Shown: positions 1 to 11,736, counted from the first letter of the stretch. The stretch: DNA of 64,000 nt from Ephydatia muelleri (GCA_013339895.1 JABACO010000037.1:124001-188000), one strand, 5' to 3'. A program made the numbers and translations. The notes: generated by a model not told the origin, from the sequence alone.

Positions 1-339
1 GCAATATTCATCATTCCACGAGCACTCAAGATAAACAGAAGCCTCTTGAGCTTGTTTGCTAACCATGGCATATCCTTATGACTTGTCCCTTGTGTCAGGG
101 GACAGTCCTATAAGGACACAATGTATGCATAAAGGACCAGTCCTATGACACTACAGTGTACACGTTGCTACATGTACCTGCATGTGTAGACATGTCTCAT
201 GGTCTCATGAGCTGTTCAATGGATAGATCAAAAATGCATGTGCAGAGCAGGCATTCAGTGAGAGAAAATGTGTGTACCATCATTATCAGAGAGCACTACT
301 GTTTTTTTCCACATGAACAACAGTGTGTGCTTTGTGTAA

Positions 340-1800
340 CACGTGTCTGTGCAATGTGCGAGTCTGTGTGTGCGTCTGTATATCTGTGTGTGTGTATCTG
401 TATGTGTGTCTGTGTGTATTGTGTGTGTATCTGTGAGTGTGTGTCTGTTGTGTCTGTGCATGTGTGTCTATATGTATTGTGTGTGCGAGTCTGTGTGCAA
501 GTCTGCGTGTCTGTGTGTGTCTGTGTGTGTCTGTGTGTGTGTGTATTTCGTGAGTGTCTATACATTTCGTGTGTGTCTGTGTGTGCTTGTGTGTCCGTGT
601 GCGTGTGTGTGTGTGTCTGTCGTGTGTGTATGTTCCTGTGTGTCTGTGCATGTGTGTGTCTGAGTGTTTTGTGTGACTGTCTCGTGTGTGTGTGTCTGTG
701 TATTTCGTGTGTGCCTGTGTATGCATGTGTGTCTGTGTGTGCTAGTGTGTATTTCCATGTGTGTGTGCATGTGTGTGTGTGTGTGTGTTTGTCATATGTG
801 TGTGTCGTGTGTTTTGTGTGTCCATGTGTGTGTCTGTGTATCTGTGTGTGTGTATGCGTCTGTGTGTATGTCATGTGTGTGCGTTTGTGTGTGTGTGTGT
901 GTTTTTGTATATGCGTCTGTGTGTATGCCATGTGTGTGTCTGTGTGTGCGTTAGTGTGTCTGTGTGTGTGTGTTTGTATGCATCTGTGTGTATGCATGTG
1001 TGTGTGTGTGCCTGTGTGTGCATGTGTGTGCTAGTGTGTATTTCTTGCATGTGTGTCTGCATGTGTGTCTGTGTGTGCTAGTGTGTATTTCCATGTGTGT
1101 GTGTGTGTTTGTCATATGTGTGTCGTGTGTTTTGTGTGTCCATGTGTGTGTCTGTGTATCTGTGTGTGTTTTGTATGTGTTTGTGTGTATGTCATGTGTG
1201 TGTGTGTGTGCGTTTGTGTGTCTGTGTGTATGTCATGTGTGTCTGTGTGTGCGTTTGTGTGTGTGTGTGTGTGCGTTTGTGTGTGTGTGTGTGCGTTAGT
1301 GTGTCTGGGTGTGTGTGTTTGTATGCGTCTGTGTGTATGCATGTGTGTCTGTGTGTGCATGTGTGTGCTAGTGTGTATTTCATGCATGTGTGTGTTTTGT
1401 GTGTCTGTGTGTGCTAGTGTGTATTTCCATGTGTGTGTACGTGTGTGTGTGCGTGTGTATGTCATGTGTCTGTGTGTGTCTGTGTGGGTGTGTGCGCGTT
1501 AGTATTTCTGTGTGTATGTCATGTGTCTGTGTGTGTGTCTGTGTGAGTGTGTCTGTATGTGTGTGTTTGTATGCGTCTGTGTGTATGTCATGTGTGTGTG
1601 TTAGTGTGTCTGTGTGTGCATTTGTGTGTCTGTGTATGTCATGTGTCTGTGTGTGCCTGTGTGTGTGCGTTAGTGTGTCTGTGTGTGCATTTGTGTGTCT
1701 GTGTGTGTGTGTGCGTTAGTGTGTCTGTGTGCACATTTGTGTGTCTGTGTGTGTATGTCATGTGTGTGTGTGCCTGTGCATGTGCATGTGTGTGTTATGC
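340..1800 (+). repeat. Degenerate TG microsatellite with higher-order repeat
   Basis: The tract is almost wholly TG dinucleotides broken by C, A or T. The interruptions recur in blocks: the phrase TTTGTCATATGTGTGT appears at about 788 and again at about 1109, and CTAGTGTGTATTTC recurs near 739, 1031, 1078, 1368 and 1410. This shows a larger repeat of about 320 bp above the dinucleotide level. Long open frames here on both strands are low-complexity artefacts (Cys/Val or His/Thr runs). Confidence 0.9.
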
Positions 1801-1943
1801 AAGCTTGGTACGAAATGCAATCAGCTGAATTGAATAGAATACATGTGCATATGACAATGTGAGTGAGAGTGTTTGTACCATCATCAGACAGGTGTATTGT
1901 TTGCCACATGTATAACTGGTGTGTGCAAGTACGCTGTACATGA

Positions 1944-1946
<3 letters not shown>

Positions 1947-2029
<83 letters not shown>
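1947..2029 (+). repeat. (TG)n microsatellite
   Basis: Near-perfect TG run of about 80 bp between two spacer segments of block A. Confidence 0.95.
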
Positions 2030-2033
<4 letters not shown>

Positions 2034-2262
2034 CTGTGTGTGTGCGTGTGTGTGTGGTCGTGTATAAGAAAATATGCCATACGATAGTGTACAGGGCCAT
2101 GTACGCAACAATGCAAGTGTGTGCACAAGTGGGAGCCAGCATGAGTTCATGTACTATGTGTGAGCTGAAAGTTTTGCGAGACCGAAATCGTAGCCGAGTG
2201 GGCGTGGCAGATATATAAGACGATGATTTTAGCAAGATGATGGCAAATAGGAAAGCTTTATT

Positions 2263-2455
2263 ACACGACTAGAGGATGATGTGAGTGCGTAGCAAATAGC
2301 CTTACGCGTGCCGTTTTGAATACTGCCGGCGACGTGGGAGGCGCAAGGTTATACTGCAACCATTCACTTGGGTCCGTTAATTTGGTACGATCGTCTGGAA
2401 CTGAGCAGCGTTCTTCTTCTTTTAACTTTCCCGCATAAACTCACTGCCTGAGTGA
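2263..2455 (-). pseudogene. Terminal coding-like exon of block A, frameshifted copy
   Basis: On the minus strand this matches the open exon at 48351-48542. It is preceded by a plausible acceptor (CACTCAGGCAG) and ends in a TAA that overlaps an AATAAA signal (GTGTAATAAAG). Here an A-run near the start has one base more than the other two copies, which shifts the frame into a stop. I do not recognise the protein. Confidence 0.45.
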
Positions 2456-2489
2456 GACAAAAACAGTTGGGAACGGCTAGCTTAGTTTA

Positions 2490-2960
2490 AGGGAGAAATG
2501 GGCGGAACAAAGAAGTTATCAAAATGTATTGTGGATTGGGAGAATGGAACACGGGTTGCATGCAATAATGGTGCAATCGAGCGGGAAATGTGCATTAACT
2601 TTGCACAGCTGTATCTCCGTGACGGATAGAGTAAAAATTAACGAACTGAACACATCAATAGCAACAGGACCCCTGTACGTACATACTGAATTTGAAGCGA
2701 TTTAAACTTTCCTAGCTGAAGATGTGGCGGTTTTGAACCCCATGGGGTATCGGACTTCGTAGCATCAGCAAGGAACTAGTGCAAGGCCCCAAAATAAGTT
2801 TTCCCGTAGTGAAATGGTGTAGTATGAAGTGTTGAAAATAGGAAGTCGATTGCGTTAACCGTTGGGAAGTTATAGCGATTCACCCGCGATGCATTTTTAT
2901 AACATTTTATAATATATCCGTGGGGCAATTTTCGCGGAAACTGTCCCATATAGTCATTGC
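2490..2960 (+). repeat. Foldback-family arm, single
   Basis: Shares a phrase order with the palindromic elements at 40806-41520 and 55010-55690: TGCACAGC or TGCAAAG, then TATCTCC, CAAAAATTAACGAAC, AATAGCAACAGGACCC, GAAGATGTGG, GGGGTATCGG and a GTTGGGAAGTTATAGCGATT-like end. Only one arm is present, so this is a relic or half element. The same arm sits in the other copies of block A. Confidence 0.65.
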
Positions 2961-4789
2961 ATCGTTGTAAGAAACGTGTTAGAGTTAGTGTTTGATGAGT
3001 TACACAGGGAAAAAGTTGAAAATACAATGGTTAATTTACTATGTTTTATCATTTTCTTCAACAAATAACAACCATCGTTTTTTCGAACACATCGTTGCTG
3101 CTATACGTTGTTGTAAAAATTACAACAAACTACAACATAGGAGTGATGTACCATGACAAAAGCTATTGCATTTGGGCAAACTAACGTAGTGAAAGCATTG
3201 CGAAACTACCAATTTACAATGGTTACAAATTATTGTTCACGTGACTGTTTAATTAATGGATCCAGATGCCTATATTATTGTGCGTCGTAACATGTGATGG
3301 TTGGTCTTTGCGTGAGCTCCTCAGGAGGACGGAAATTTGAGTATCTCTAGTCTTTTGAACAACATGCTACTCAGCTTGCGCGTTAATCTTTCATTCTCGC
3401 ATCAATCGTAAATGTGGTTTGGGAGGAGGGGGGGACGTCATGTGGGAAGAAGTGCGTGCGTACGCTGGGCTGTGTTGGATAAGTGCGATTATGTGTGCAT
3501 GTGTGTTTCTGTTCTAGACCACTTTCATCTTGTTTACTGTGCACTGCTTTCGGTATTTACATATATCATAGATATTAGGGTAGATACTCTAATATCTATG
3601 CATAGGGTAGCTTAAGTAGTGATCGCCACCCCCCTGTTTATTCTACAGAGCAACGTTACTTGCGTAAAACTGTGTATGGTACTAACAAAGGAGCCTATTA
3701 GGGTTGTTTTAAACTCATATAGAAAGATCCAAACTTATTATTTTTGATTTTATGCGCTATTAAAAGTGGGGGTGGCGAATATACCTGACGTTACCCTATA
3801 TAGATGCGTGACGCATATGCAGAAATGAGCGGTCAAAAGTCAGAAGTAATTAATTCACGGTTTGCGAATCAACGAATATTCCCGTATATCTACCCATAGA
3901 CATGTATGGAGTACTTCAATACCAAGCGCGCCAGATTTTTCTCAGAATTTGTTATGAGAAATTGTTAGTACACTACTTATGGCATGATTTTTAGAAAGGT
4001 CGCCGTATTTTTCCTATTTAAGGTGTCGCTTCCCTAGGATTGTCATAACATTGTCCTCAATGTACGCGTAGTCAATGGGTTGCGTTTCTCATTACAATAT
4101 TCTATGACCATTTGTGTCAACACCTTTACGATTTGCTAATTTGTTATGAGAAAAAAATATAGCTAGTACATCGAAGAACTATAATATATATTGAAAACTA
4201 GGTCTTTATATTTAAAAATCGGCTTCCATAGTTGAAAGAAGTATTCCATATCGAATCAGATGTTGTCTCCGTCTCGTGCCCTCAAAATTGACTCACGCGC
4301 GTGGACGACACGTAAGGCAATGAGCTTCCCCCCTCCTTCTGTGTCAGCGATATGTACCACTTGTATACGTACTGTATGAAATCGGTTCCACACGCCTCCT
4401 AGCGCTACGCAACAGGGGGTTTTGCTACCAGTTGAGTACATATGCAAGGGCGCGTACTAGTACCCATACGTTCCGAATCTTTTGTAGGCCTAAACATCAC
4501 GCATTTCATAATCTGTTACGTTGGTAATTTATCCAAGCTACTCAAGTACAACTATAGGTGTGGCGTATACCGGCTATTGGCACCAATACGGTTACATGCA
4601 TGTGTTTTAATTCTAGACAATGCGCACCGATTTATCGGAAGCTGAAAGCAGCTTCGACCGGCGTGGTAGCTTATTTGGTCTCCAAACGTTCTGCATGCAC
4701 TTCACACCATTCACTTTCACAGTGTGGCACTACTTCTGTCTGGCTTCAACGACTTCTCTTACCTGAGTTATCAATTGGCCATAGCTAGT
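2961..4789. other. AT-rich intergenic DNA, no gene seen
   Basis: No open frame with coding character or convincing splice pattern. A small hairpin with 10-bp arms (TAGATATTAG / CTAATATCTA) lies near 3570-3598. A pair of short inverted G/C-rich segments (CGCCACCCCC near 3625, GGGGGTGGCG near 3770) may bound a small inverted-repeat element. Confidence 0.5.
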
Positions 4790-5530
4790 GTACCCATGTG
4801 AAGGCACCATAGGTAATGTACCCATGTGAAGGCACCATAGTCAGTGTACTGTACATACCCATGTGAAGGCACCATTGCAAGTTTACCCATGTGAAGGCAC
4901 CGTAGCCTGTGTATATACCCATGTGAAGGCATCATAGCTATTGTACCCATGTGAAGGCATCATAGCCAGTGTACCCATGTGAAGGCATCATAGCTATTGT
5001 ACCCATGTGAAGGCACCATAGCTAGTGTAGGCATCATAGCTAGTGTACCCATTTGAAGGCATCATAGCCAGTGTACGTAACCATGTGAAGGCATCATAGC
5101 TAGTGTACCCATGTGAAGGCATCATAGCCAGTGTACCCATGTGAAGGCATCATAGCTATTGTACCCATGTGAAGGCACCATAGCTAGTGTAGGCATCATA
5201 GCTAGTGTACCCATATGAAGGCACCATAGCCTGTATGCATACACATGTGAAGGCATCATAGCTAGTGTATTCATGTGAAGGCACCATAGCTAGTGTACCC
5301 ATGTGAAGGCATCATAGCTAGTGTACCCATGTGAAGGCATCATAGCCAGTGTACATACCCATGTGAAGGCACCATAGCCAATGTACCCATGTGAAGGCAC
5401 CATAGCCTGTGTATATACCCATGTGAAGGCATCATATCATGTAGCTAGTGTACCCATGTGAAGGCATCATAGCTAGTGTACCCATATGAAGGCATCATAG
5501 CTTGTGTACCCATGTGAAGGCATCATAGCT
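4790..5530 (+). repeat. 28-bp minisatellite
   Basis: About 25 tandem units built on TGTACCCATGTGAAGGCA then TCATAGCTAG, with T/C and spacer variation. Some units are shortened or have an extra TA or CATA insertion. The same array reappears at 61219-61400 just after the scaffold gap, so the gap itself probably lies in a copy of this minisatellite. Unit variation and the lack of unique spacers rule out a CRISPR array. Confidence 0.95.
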
Positions 5531-6071
5531 ACACTATGGCGTGTGAAGCACACCAAATTGCCATCACACCATAGGGCACACTCTAGTGCTCTATGTGTGC
5601 AGGGCACACAAACACCTAGGTGTGACAAGTGAAATGGTGTGATCTGTACACTCCCTGGTGTGCATAATTAATTAACTAGTGCTACATGACATGTGCATGC
5701 ATGCATGCAGTTGACTAGACTCACGGTATGCGACTGAAGCAGCCTGCATGTGAAAGTCTCAACTGATATAAAAATTCAAAAATGGTGCACACGGCCACAG
5801 AAAATACAGCCATGTGTTGATCAGCCGAGATAAACTTGATACTGGTTGCATGACCGATCCATGGTCAGTAACACTCTTACATGTATTACAGCCCACCTGA
5901 TAATATTGTAGCTCACGTTTTTTATCCCATAGGCAAGATGTACTTCCCTCGTTCTCAGTCCTGTCGAAGCTTGATGTACATGTAAGTACTAAGGTCATCA
6001 TGAATAGAGCTCTTTCATGGTCACATGACGCATAGGCTTTAATTGCGTTAATTGTTTTTATGTCAATCACC

Positions 6072-6275
6072 TTGGTGCTTGGTTTACTATGGAAATGTAT
6101 GGGCTTATGCTCGGGTATTGGTACTCTTTGTTTAAGTTACTCACGCTATGAGGGCTCAAGTAAAAATCATGTGTTAGAGCACAATAGTATATGTCTAGAC
6201 GGCACTCTGAACTAATGTAACACACCTAAACCAAACGTAAGCCCATACTTCTCCATAGTAAATGGGCACCAATAT
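6072..6275. mobile_element. MITE-like inverted-repeat element, about 200 bp
   Basis: Left arm TTTACTATGG..AATGTATGGGCTTA near 6084 pairs with TAAGCCCATACTTCTCCATAGTAAA near 6238. Outer bases also pair (CCTTGGTGC and GGGCACCAATATGG). No coding capacity. Also present in the second copy near 61900-62100. Confidence 0.55.
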
Positions 6276-6395
6276 GGCGGACTAATTAGATGATGAAAGA
6301 GCTCTATAGGCTAAAACGTGTATGCATTAAAAAAAGAGGTTGCGGTAGTATGCATATAAGTGCGAGTAGGTGGTGGCCAGTGGATGTCACTCCTA

Positions 6396-6460
6396 GTGTG
6401 TGTGTGTGTGTGTGCGTGTGTGTGTGTGTGCATGTGTGTGTGTGTGTTGTGTGTGTGTAT
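6396..6460 (+). repeat. (TG)n microsatellite
   Basis: TG run with a few C and TT interruptions, followed by an AT-rich TATAATTATAATTATAATATG stretch. Confidence 0.9.
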
Positions 6461-6752
6461 ATAATTATAATTATAATATGGAAAAATGTATATATGTTTT
6501 TCTGTGTTTTGTCATGATCTCATGGTACCATACAATCCATTTCCTTGCATACATTTGTAGTGGAGCTGGTCATTTGCGCTGTTGGCAACACCTCAAAGAC
6601 CTACCAATATGAAGTAAATACAGAAGACTGTAGACACATCAGGTTCTAATATGTACATGTACATGAATGATGATTGGTGTGGTTGCAGATTGTAAATTCA
6701 TTCACTACATAATGGGTACAGGAGGAAGGTAGCCCCCAACAACAATGAATAA

Positions 6753-7368
6753 TTAAACACGTTTATTCACGACAAACACGTACAGGCGTTCAAAATACAG
6801 TTTTTTCACATGCATTTCTTTCTGCTTGGAGAATGCGTTGCACCTTGCCCATGTGATGCAACTCTTCATTTTGATCGGGAACTCAACAGCACACCCACAC
6901 AATTTTGGTCGTACTTCACGTACCATTCATCTGTGAAGTATCTGCCATCAAAATCGTCTGTTTGCATTTTAAGGGAAAGGCGATTTTTTCTAATAGTTCC
7001 AGCCGTTAAGGAGCGACCGATGTGGAAAATAAACTGACTTGCACTGTCTAAAACAGTTCGCATTAATGGTTGCATGTGGGTTACCAAACGCCCTATTAAT
7101 ATAAATTAAATCGCCGGCCTGTGTATAACGCACCTTAAGAGAGCAGGCGTGACACTTCTGTGAGACACCCACGATGCTTCTTCCTTAGGGTAGTCTTGCC
7201 ATAGAACGAGAAACTCGCGTTTTTCACCCTACTTGGATCGACCCAATGACACAGACACTAATCGATCGATATACTAACCTTCTTTCGTGACGTTACAATC
7301 CTTTCGACAGTTCGACTGGATAGTACCCATGCCAGCGAGTGTAGTCTCCAGGCTGGACCGCTACTCAT
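6753..7368 (-). pseudogene. Chromodomain protein with novel C-terminal domain, frameshifted
   Basis: Read on the minus strand, exon 1 is 7368-7279 (ATG; ends VERIVTSRKK), exon 2 is 7228-7134 and exon 3 starts at 7092, all with GT-AG borders. Exons 1-2 encode a chromodomain core (VERIV, FLVLWQDYP, ASWV). Exon 2 is 95 nt with the same phases as in the intact paralog at 14511-15164. Exon 3 matches the paralog's unnamed domain (TVLD, AGTIRKNRL, YFTDEWY, MKS, LYFERLYVFVVNKRV) but in two frames: about one base is gained near 7055 and one lost near 6892. The shifts cancel, and the frame ends at TAA 6753-6755, inside which AATAAA occurs. The second copy near 62590-63180 shares the 6892 lesion, so that one is probably real. 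The gene starts 118 bp from the divergent gene at 7486. Confidence 0.75.
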
Positions 7369-7485
7369 TCTACATGTGTATTAATGCTATTAACTTAATT
7401 CATATACGCGCGGTGGGTAGCTCTCCATGCGTATAATAATAATAAATAAGTTAACGATGGTCATTTCATCATATCGATCGTTGAA
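7369..7485. promoter_or_regulatory. Shared divergent promoter region
   Basis: Only 117 bp separate the start codons of the minus-strand chromodomain gene and the plus-strand transposase-like gene. The spacer is AT-rich (TATAATAATAATAAATAAG). A bidirectional promoter is inferred from geometry; no motif proves it. Confidence 0.4.
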
Positions 7486-9170
7486 ATGACAGGTGGTGCT
7501 GCAGGAGCCACCTCCCTCCCGTGGGACGAGAGGGATCTTCCGTGTGTTACTATTGGTAATGCAAGAAAAACAAAGAACGCACGCATTTCTGCAAATAGTG
7601 AACTGCTACTTACACTTAGCGTGCCAAATGTACTGTTGTGTAAATGGCACTACGAAAAGCAGCAAAAGCTTATATGTGTGCTGAATGCCTCCGTTATACA
7701 GCACGCTGTTGCAATCCGCGAAAATTGCGAGAGACTTGAAACTCACTTGCAAGCATTGTGCCGTAAGGTCGGTTCGCTTTACCGATCAACTACTGGACGA
7801 AAAAAGCGCTCCATTTTAGAAGGTCAAACAAATATTTTTGTTCTTAATGGTGAGACGGTACCATACGATGAACATTCTACGTTGCTGGAGGATTTTGCAA
7901 CTGTTGTACTTAAATGCGAAGGTCTGGAATCGGAAATTGATAACTTGCGTGAAGCTTTAATAGCTCAAGCACAAAAGCAGCACCACGAAACACACAATGA
8001 ACTCGTTCTAATGAACAGAGGTAGACGACTTGATGAGTTATCCACCCGACAAGCCAGAAGAAAGCTAAAACAACTGCAGGCAAATGTTGAATCCGTTTTG
8101 TGGTTTGCTGAAAGTTTTGGCGTCAAACCCACAGAACTTCATTTGGAACGTGTTCCGTCTGCAATCCCCGTCACAATCCAACTACATGTATGCAGCAGTC
8201 GTCCAACCATAACTGCATCCACCAGCTCCAGTCCATCCACAGCCAACACATCTGGCCCCAGCTCCAGTCCATCCACCAGCTCCAGTCCATCCACCAGCTC
8301 CAGTCCATCCACCAGCTCCAGTCCATCCACCAGCTCCAGTCCATCCACCAGCTCCAGTCCATCCACCAGCTCCAGTCCATCCACCAGCTCCAGTCCATCC
8401 ACCCCATCTGAAAATGAAGATCGAACCAAACTGATGCAGGTAACATCATAATACAGTACAATGAAAGCCACATGCATACAAACCACATACAGATGGCAAC
8501 CTCTCTCCAGGATGTGTTTTATATGCTCACAAATGCATACACACACAAACACACAACACACACCACACACACACATGCAACAACTGATGCAGATGTCAGT
8601 TTTGACAAAACAAAACATCAGCATTGGTGCCTTCACATGGGTATACAAGTACACACACACACTGACACCCATGCACATATACACTGATGATGTAGATGTC
8701 AGTTTTGATAAACAAAACCTCAGCATAGCTTTGATGTTATAGGCCCCTCCCACTCATTGTGCACACACACACACACACACACACACACCCATGCACATGT
8801 ACACTGATGTAGATGTAAACGTTTTGACAACACATTGCTTTGAGGTTAGGCTTCCTCCTACTGTACAAGTATTGTGCCAATACACACACACACACTGACA
8901 CACACACACACTGACACACACACACATGCATACACACACTGACACACACTGACACACACTGACACACACACATGCACATGTACACTGATGACTGTTATCA
9001 ATGTAGATGTCAGTTTTGACAAACAAAACCTCAGCATTGCTTTGATGTTATAGCCCCTCCCACTCATATTGTGCCACTGACCATGCACATGTACACTGTA
9101 GATGTCAGTTTTGACAAACAAAACCTCAGCACTGCTTTGATGTTATAGGCCCCTCCCACAAGTATTGTGC

Positions 9171-9232
<62 letters not shown>

Positions 9233-11736
9233 CACACACGTACACATACATGTACATGTTATCGTATATGCATAGTATAAACAAGCATTGCATATCCTCT
9301 GAAATTAGGGTCCCTCCCACAAGTTTTGTACACACACGTACATACACACATGCACACTGTCGCACACACTGACACACACATTGACACACTCCTACTCTAT
9401 AGTTCATAATATTCAGACTTGGCATAAACAGCAATCTGACCAGCCTAGTGTAATGTGTATTTTGAAGCTCTAATTTAATCTTATGTATCGTTTCACACAG
9501 GTATTGTATCTGATGGATAGATTTAATGTCAGTGATGAATTTTATCATGAGCTGTCCATGTTTCTACCTGCAACACCACGGTCCTATCAAATAAAGAAAG
9601 TTCGAACACAGCAGAACAAATCATTAAAGACCAGAATTCACCGCGTACCCACACCACATCATGGTGTATATTGTTCTATAAAGGAGAGGTTATGTGATGA
9701 AATAGAACAGCTAGTAAGCAACATTTGAACTATATGGCTGTTTTTTACTATACAACATGCTGCATTCCATGCATATGTTTTGTTAGGTGGAACTAAATCC
9801 AGATTGGAGACAAGAAGTGATTCGAGTAAAATTGAGTGGAGATGGTGCAAAGTTCAGCAGATGCTCCAGCTTTTTTCAGTTGTCGTTTTCTTTACTTAAC
9901 CTCCAACAACGTGTATTGTCACCACAAGGTTTGCATTGTACAAGGTTGCTATAAGTGATGTTCATATTATTCTCCATAGATAACCACACAATAGCAGTGG
10001 TGAACATGCCAGAGAAGTACGATCTCCTAGAAGCAGCACTTGATCCTGTCCTCTCAGAGATCAAAGAACTAATGGCCTTGAAAGTGGTACAAGTTGGCGG
10101 GAAGAGTTACGAATTGGAGTTCTATTTAGGAGGAGATCTGAAGGTAATGAGCCTACACTTATAATGTTATCACTAACATTTTCATTACGATCGAATTATA
10201 GTTTTTGCTACTATTTTTGGGGTTTGCCCAGGCCAACTCTAAGTATTCCTGCATTTGGTGTCTGGTACCGTCAAGTGATCGGTATGGTTAAATACTACAT
10301 CTTTGGTTGCATACATGTACTAATCTAATGCATACTAGTTTTGTGCACATCTTATCCACTGTATTTTGCAGTTGGGACACTTCCAAACTGCATCCATCAA
10401 GGTCAATTGAGGACATCGAAGCTTGTGCCGCTACCAATGAGTACAGTGTCAAGTACCCACCACTCCTATCTATTGACCTAGACCATGTCGTGCCTGATGA
10501 GCTTCACCTGTTCCTACGAATAATGGACATCCTCATTGAAAATCTAATATCATATGCAGTGGAATTGGACATCAGGGCAACCCGAAAGCAGACAGACCTC
10601 CTTCAGGGAGCAACACTTAAAAAGGTGCAGGCAAGTATCCAGTCTTGTGGTGTGTCCTTCCAGATCTGGAAGAAAAAAGAGAAGCCAGGAGAGCTTGACT
10701 GGACGTCTCTTGGAGGTGCACAAAAACGAAAGGTCCTATCGTTACTGCCAGCACAATTTCCTAATATCCTTCCTCCTGAAACCTGTCAACGTGTAGCTCA
10801 ATTGTGGAAGGTATATGCACTATGCTTGTGATGCACAGCACCTGTTATAGACATGTACATATTATTTTCTAGGACTTTGAGGAGACATACAGTGCCATAA
10901 GTAGCTGGACACCTGACAGTACGGTCATTGAGACAAAGGTGGGGTTAAATCACAAATAATGATTCTAATTTAGTAGATACATGTGCTAATTCATTCAGGC
11001 AAAGAAATGGATTGCAGATTTTGTAGCCTTATCAGGGATGTCACAGGGCTATCAACGGACTAATGTCACACCGTACATGCATCTCATGGCCATACACATA
11101 CCGCAGATGGTGGCATTACATGGAAATGTAAAACAGTTCAGCTGCCAAGGTGAATGTAAAATTATGCACATACCTGCAACCTAATCTACCAAGGTGTGTA
11201 TGAACTTCATCTAGTACCACAGCCGCATTATATTTATTGGGTGGGAGGGAATATACAACTATGTACATAACATGCAGGCCCATAGCCAGGAAGTCTGGCG
11301 GGGACGATCAATTTATAGGACTGTGGGGGGAGGGTGATTGACCAATCCCCCCTGGCTACGGGCCTGAGATGTGCATGTATTTGAACAACAGTAACAACTT
11401 CATATACCATTCAGCTTTGACTACAATATTGTGCCATACCTACCAACTGGTGAATCCTGTGTACAGAACCTAAGAATTTATTGTATGGCTTTATATGCAC
11501 ATGTACATGTATGACATACTTATTCTACAGGTGTTGAGAAATTAAATGATGTCTCAAAGAGAAGCTACTTCAGCTCCTGTAAATGGAACCCAGCTGAGGA
11601 AATCATGCTCACCGAGCAACGCATGGGTATAAATTCTCTTCTCGTCCGAAAAAGAAGAGCATACACAAAACAAGATCATAAATACTGGAGCCAAAGAATA
11701 ATACAAACTAGGAAGCAGCGACGTACATGTATTTAA
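7486..11736 (+). CDS. Nine-exon DDE-transposase-like protein, 804 aa
   Basis: Exons: 7486-8439, 9501-9713, 9787-9928, 9980-10143, 10202-10281, 10372-10810, 10873-10938, 10999-11149, 11531-11736. Every junction is GT-AG and the phases join without a break to TAA at 11734. The N-terminus (1-240) is basic with Cys and His; residues about 245-310 are a Ser/Pro/Thr repeat (SSSPST) coded by an 18-bp tandem repeat. The C-terminal half has motifs fitting an RNase H-like DDE core: SGDGAKF (D408), FYLGGDLKF (D489), CIWC (C508, C511), PDELHLF (D560, H563, the C/D-xx-H motif of several transposase superfamilies) and GVEKLND (E739). I recall related uncharacterised proteins in marine invertebrates but cannot name the superfamily. 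No terminal inverted repeats were found around the gene, so it could be domesticated. A different frame near 7620-7680 is Cys-rich, so the N-terminus is less sure than the rest. Exon 1 is duplicated at 63270-64000. Confidence 0.8.
8220..8402 (+). repeat. 18-bp tandem repeat inside exon 1
   Basis: Unit ACCAGCTCCAGTCCATCC repeated about nine times in frame, coding SSSPST repeats. A low-complexity linker such as this often separates DNA-binding and catalytic parts. Confidence 0.95.
8570..9185 (+). repeat. Intronic repeat of about 100-150 bp with CA runs
   Basis: Intron 1 of the transposase-like gene holds several tandem copies of a unit with TAGATGTCAGTTTTGACAAA, CAAAACCTCAGCATTGCTTT, GATGTTATAGGCCCCTCCCA and a (CA)n tail. 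It also carries GGTGCCTTCACATGGGTATA at about 8628, the reverse complement of the minisatellite unit of 4790-5530. Confidence 0.85.
9174..9240 (+). repeat. (CA)n microsatellite
   Basis: Near-perfect CA run in intron 1. Confidence 0.95.
11276..11367. mobile_element. Short MITE in intron 8
   Basis: CAGGCCCATAGCCAGGAAG at the left and CCTGGCTACGGGCCTG at the right form imperfect terminal inverted repeats of about 15 bp around 60 bp of G-rich DNA. The ends resemble known CAGGCCCGTAGCCAG-type non-autonomous DNA elements. Confidence 0.6.

Larger units (their letters stand above)
1..2960 (+). repeat. Repeat block A, copy 1 (direct orientation)
   Basis: This block matches 47870-51197 in reverse complement and 53890-54995 directly. 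In order it holds a 250-bp unique lead, a 1.5 kb degenerate TG array, a spacer, a perfect TG run, a 3'-terminal coding-like exon on the minus strand (2263-2455) and an arm of the foldback family (2490-2960) ending near GTCCCATATA. The left edge lies outside the window. Differences between copies are mostly single-base indels plus array-length changes. It could be a transposable element or a segmental duplication. Confidence 0.8.
5531..6752. other. Intergenic region with TG run and a short inverted-repeat element
   Basis: Contains repeated GTGTGA/TCACAC words near 5540-5660, a minus-strand 103-codon open frame (5759-6070) of no recognisable family, an inverted-repeat element at 6072-6275 and a TG run at 6396-6460. 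The region is duplicated at 61380-62570. I see no supportable gene. Confidence 0.5.

Noticed and set aside
156-1502. Long open frames over the TG array (Cys/Val-rich on plus, His/Thr-rich on minus)
   Set aside because: They arise from TG dinucleotides, exist in several frames at once and differ between copies of the block; no coding evidence.
4790-5530. Regular direct repeats that might suggest a CRISPR array
   Set aside because: Units are contiguous without unique spacers, vary in sequence and lie in a eukaryotic genome; it is a minisatellite.
5759-6070. 103-codon minus-strand frame
   Set aside because: In the second copy the frame is broken and shortened, and no family or splice context was recognised; noted only as part of the intergenic region.
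8139-8753. 204-codon minus-strand frame with WSWWMD or GLELVD repeats
   Set aside because: Antisense of the 18-bp repeat in exon 1 of the transposase-like gene.
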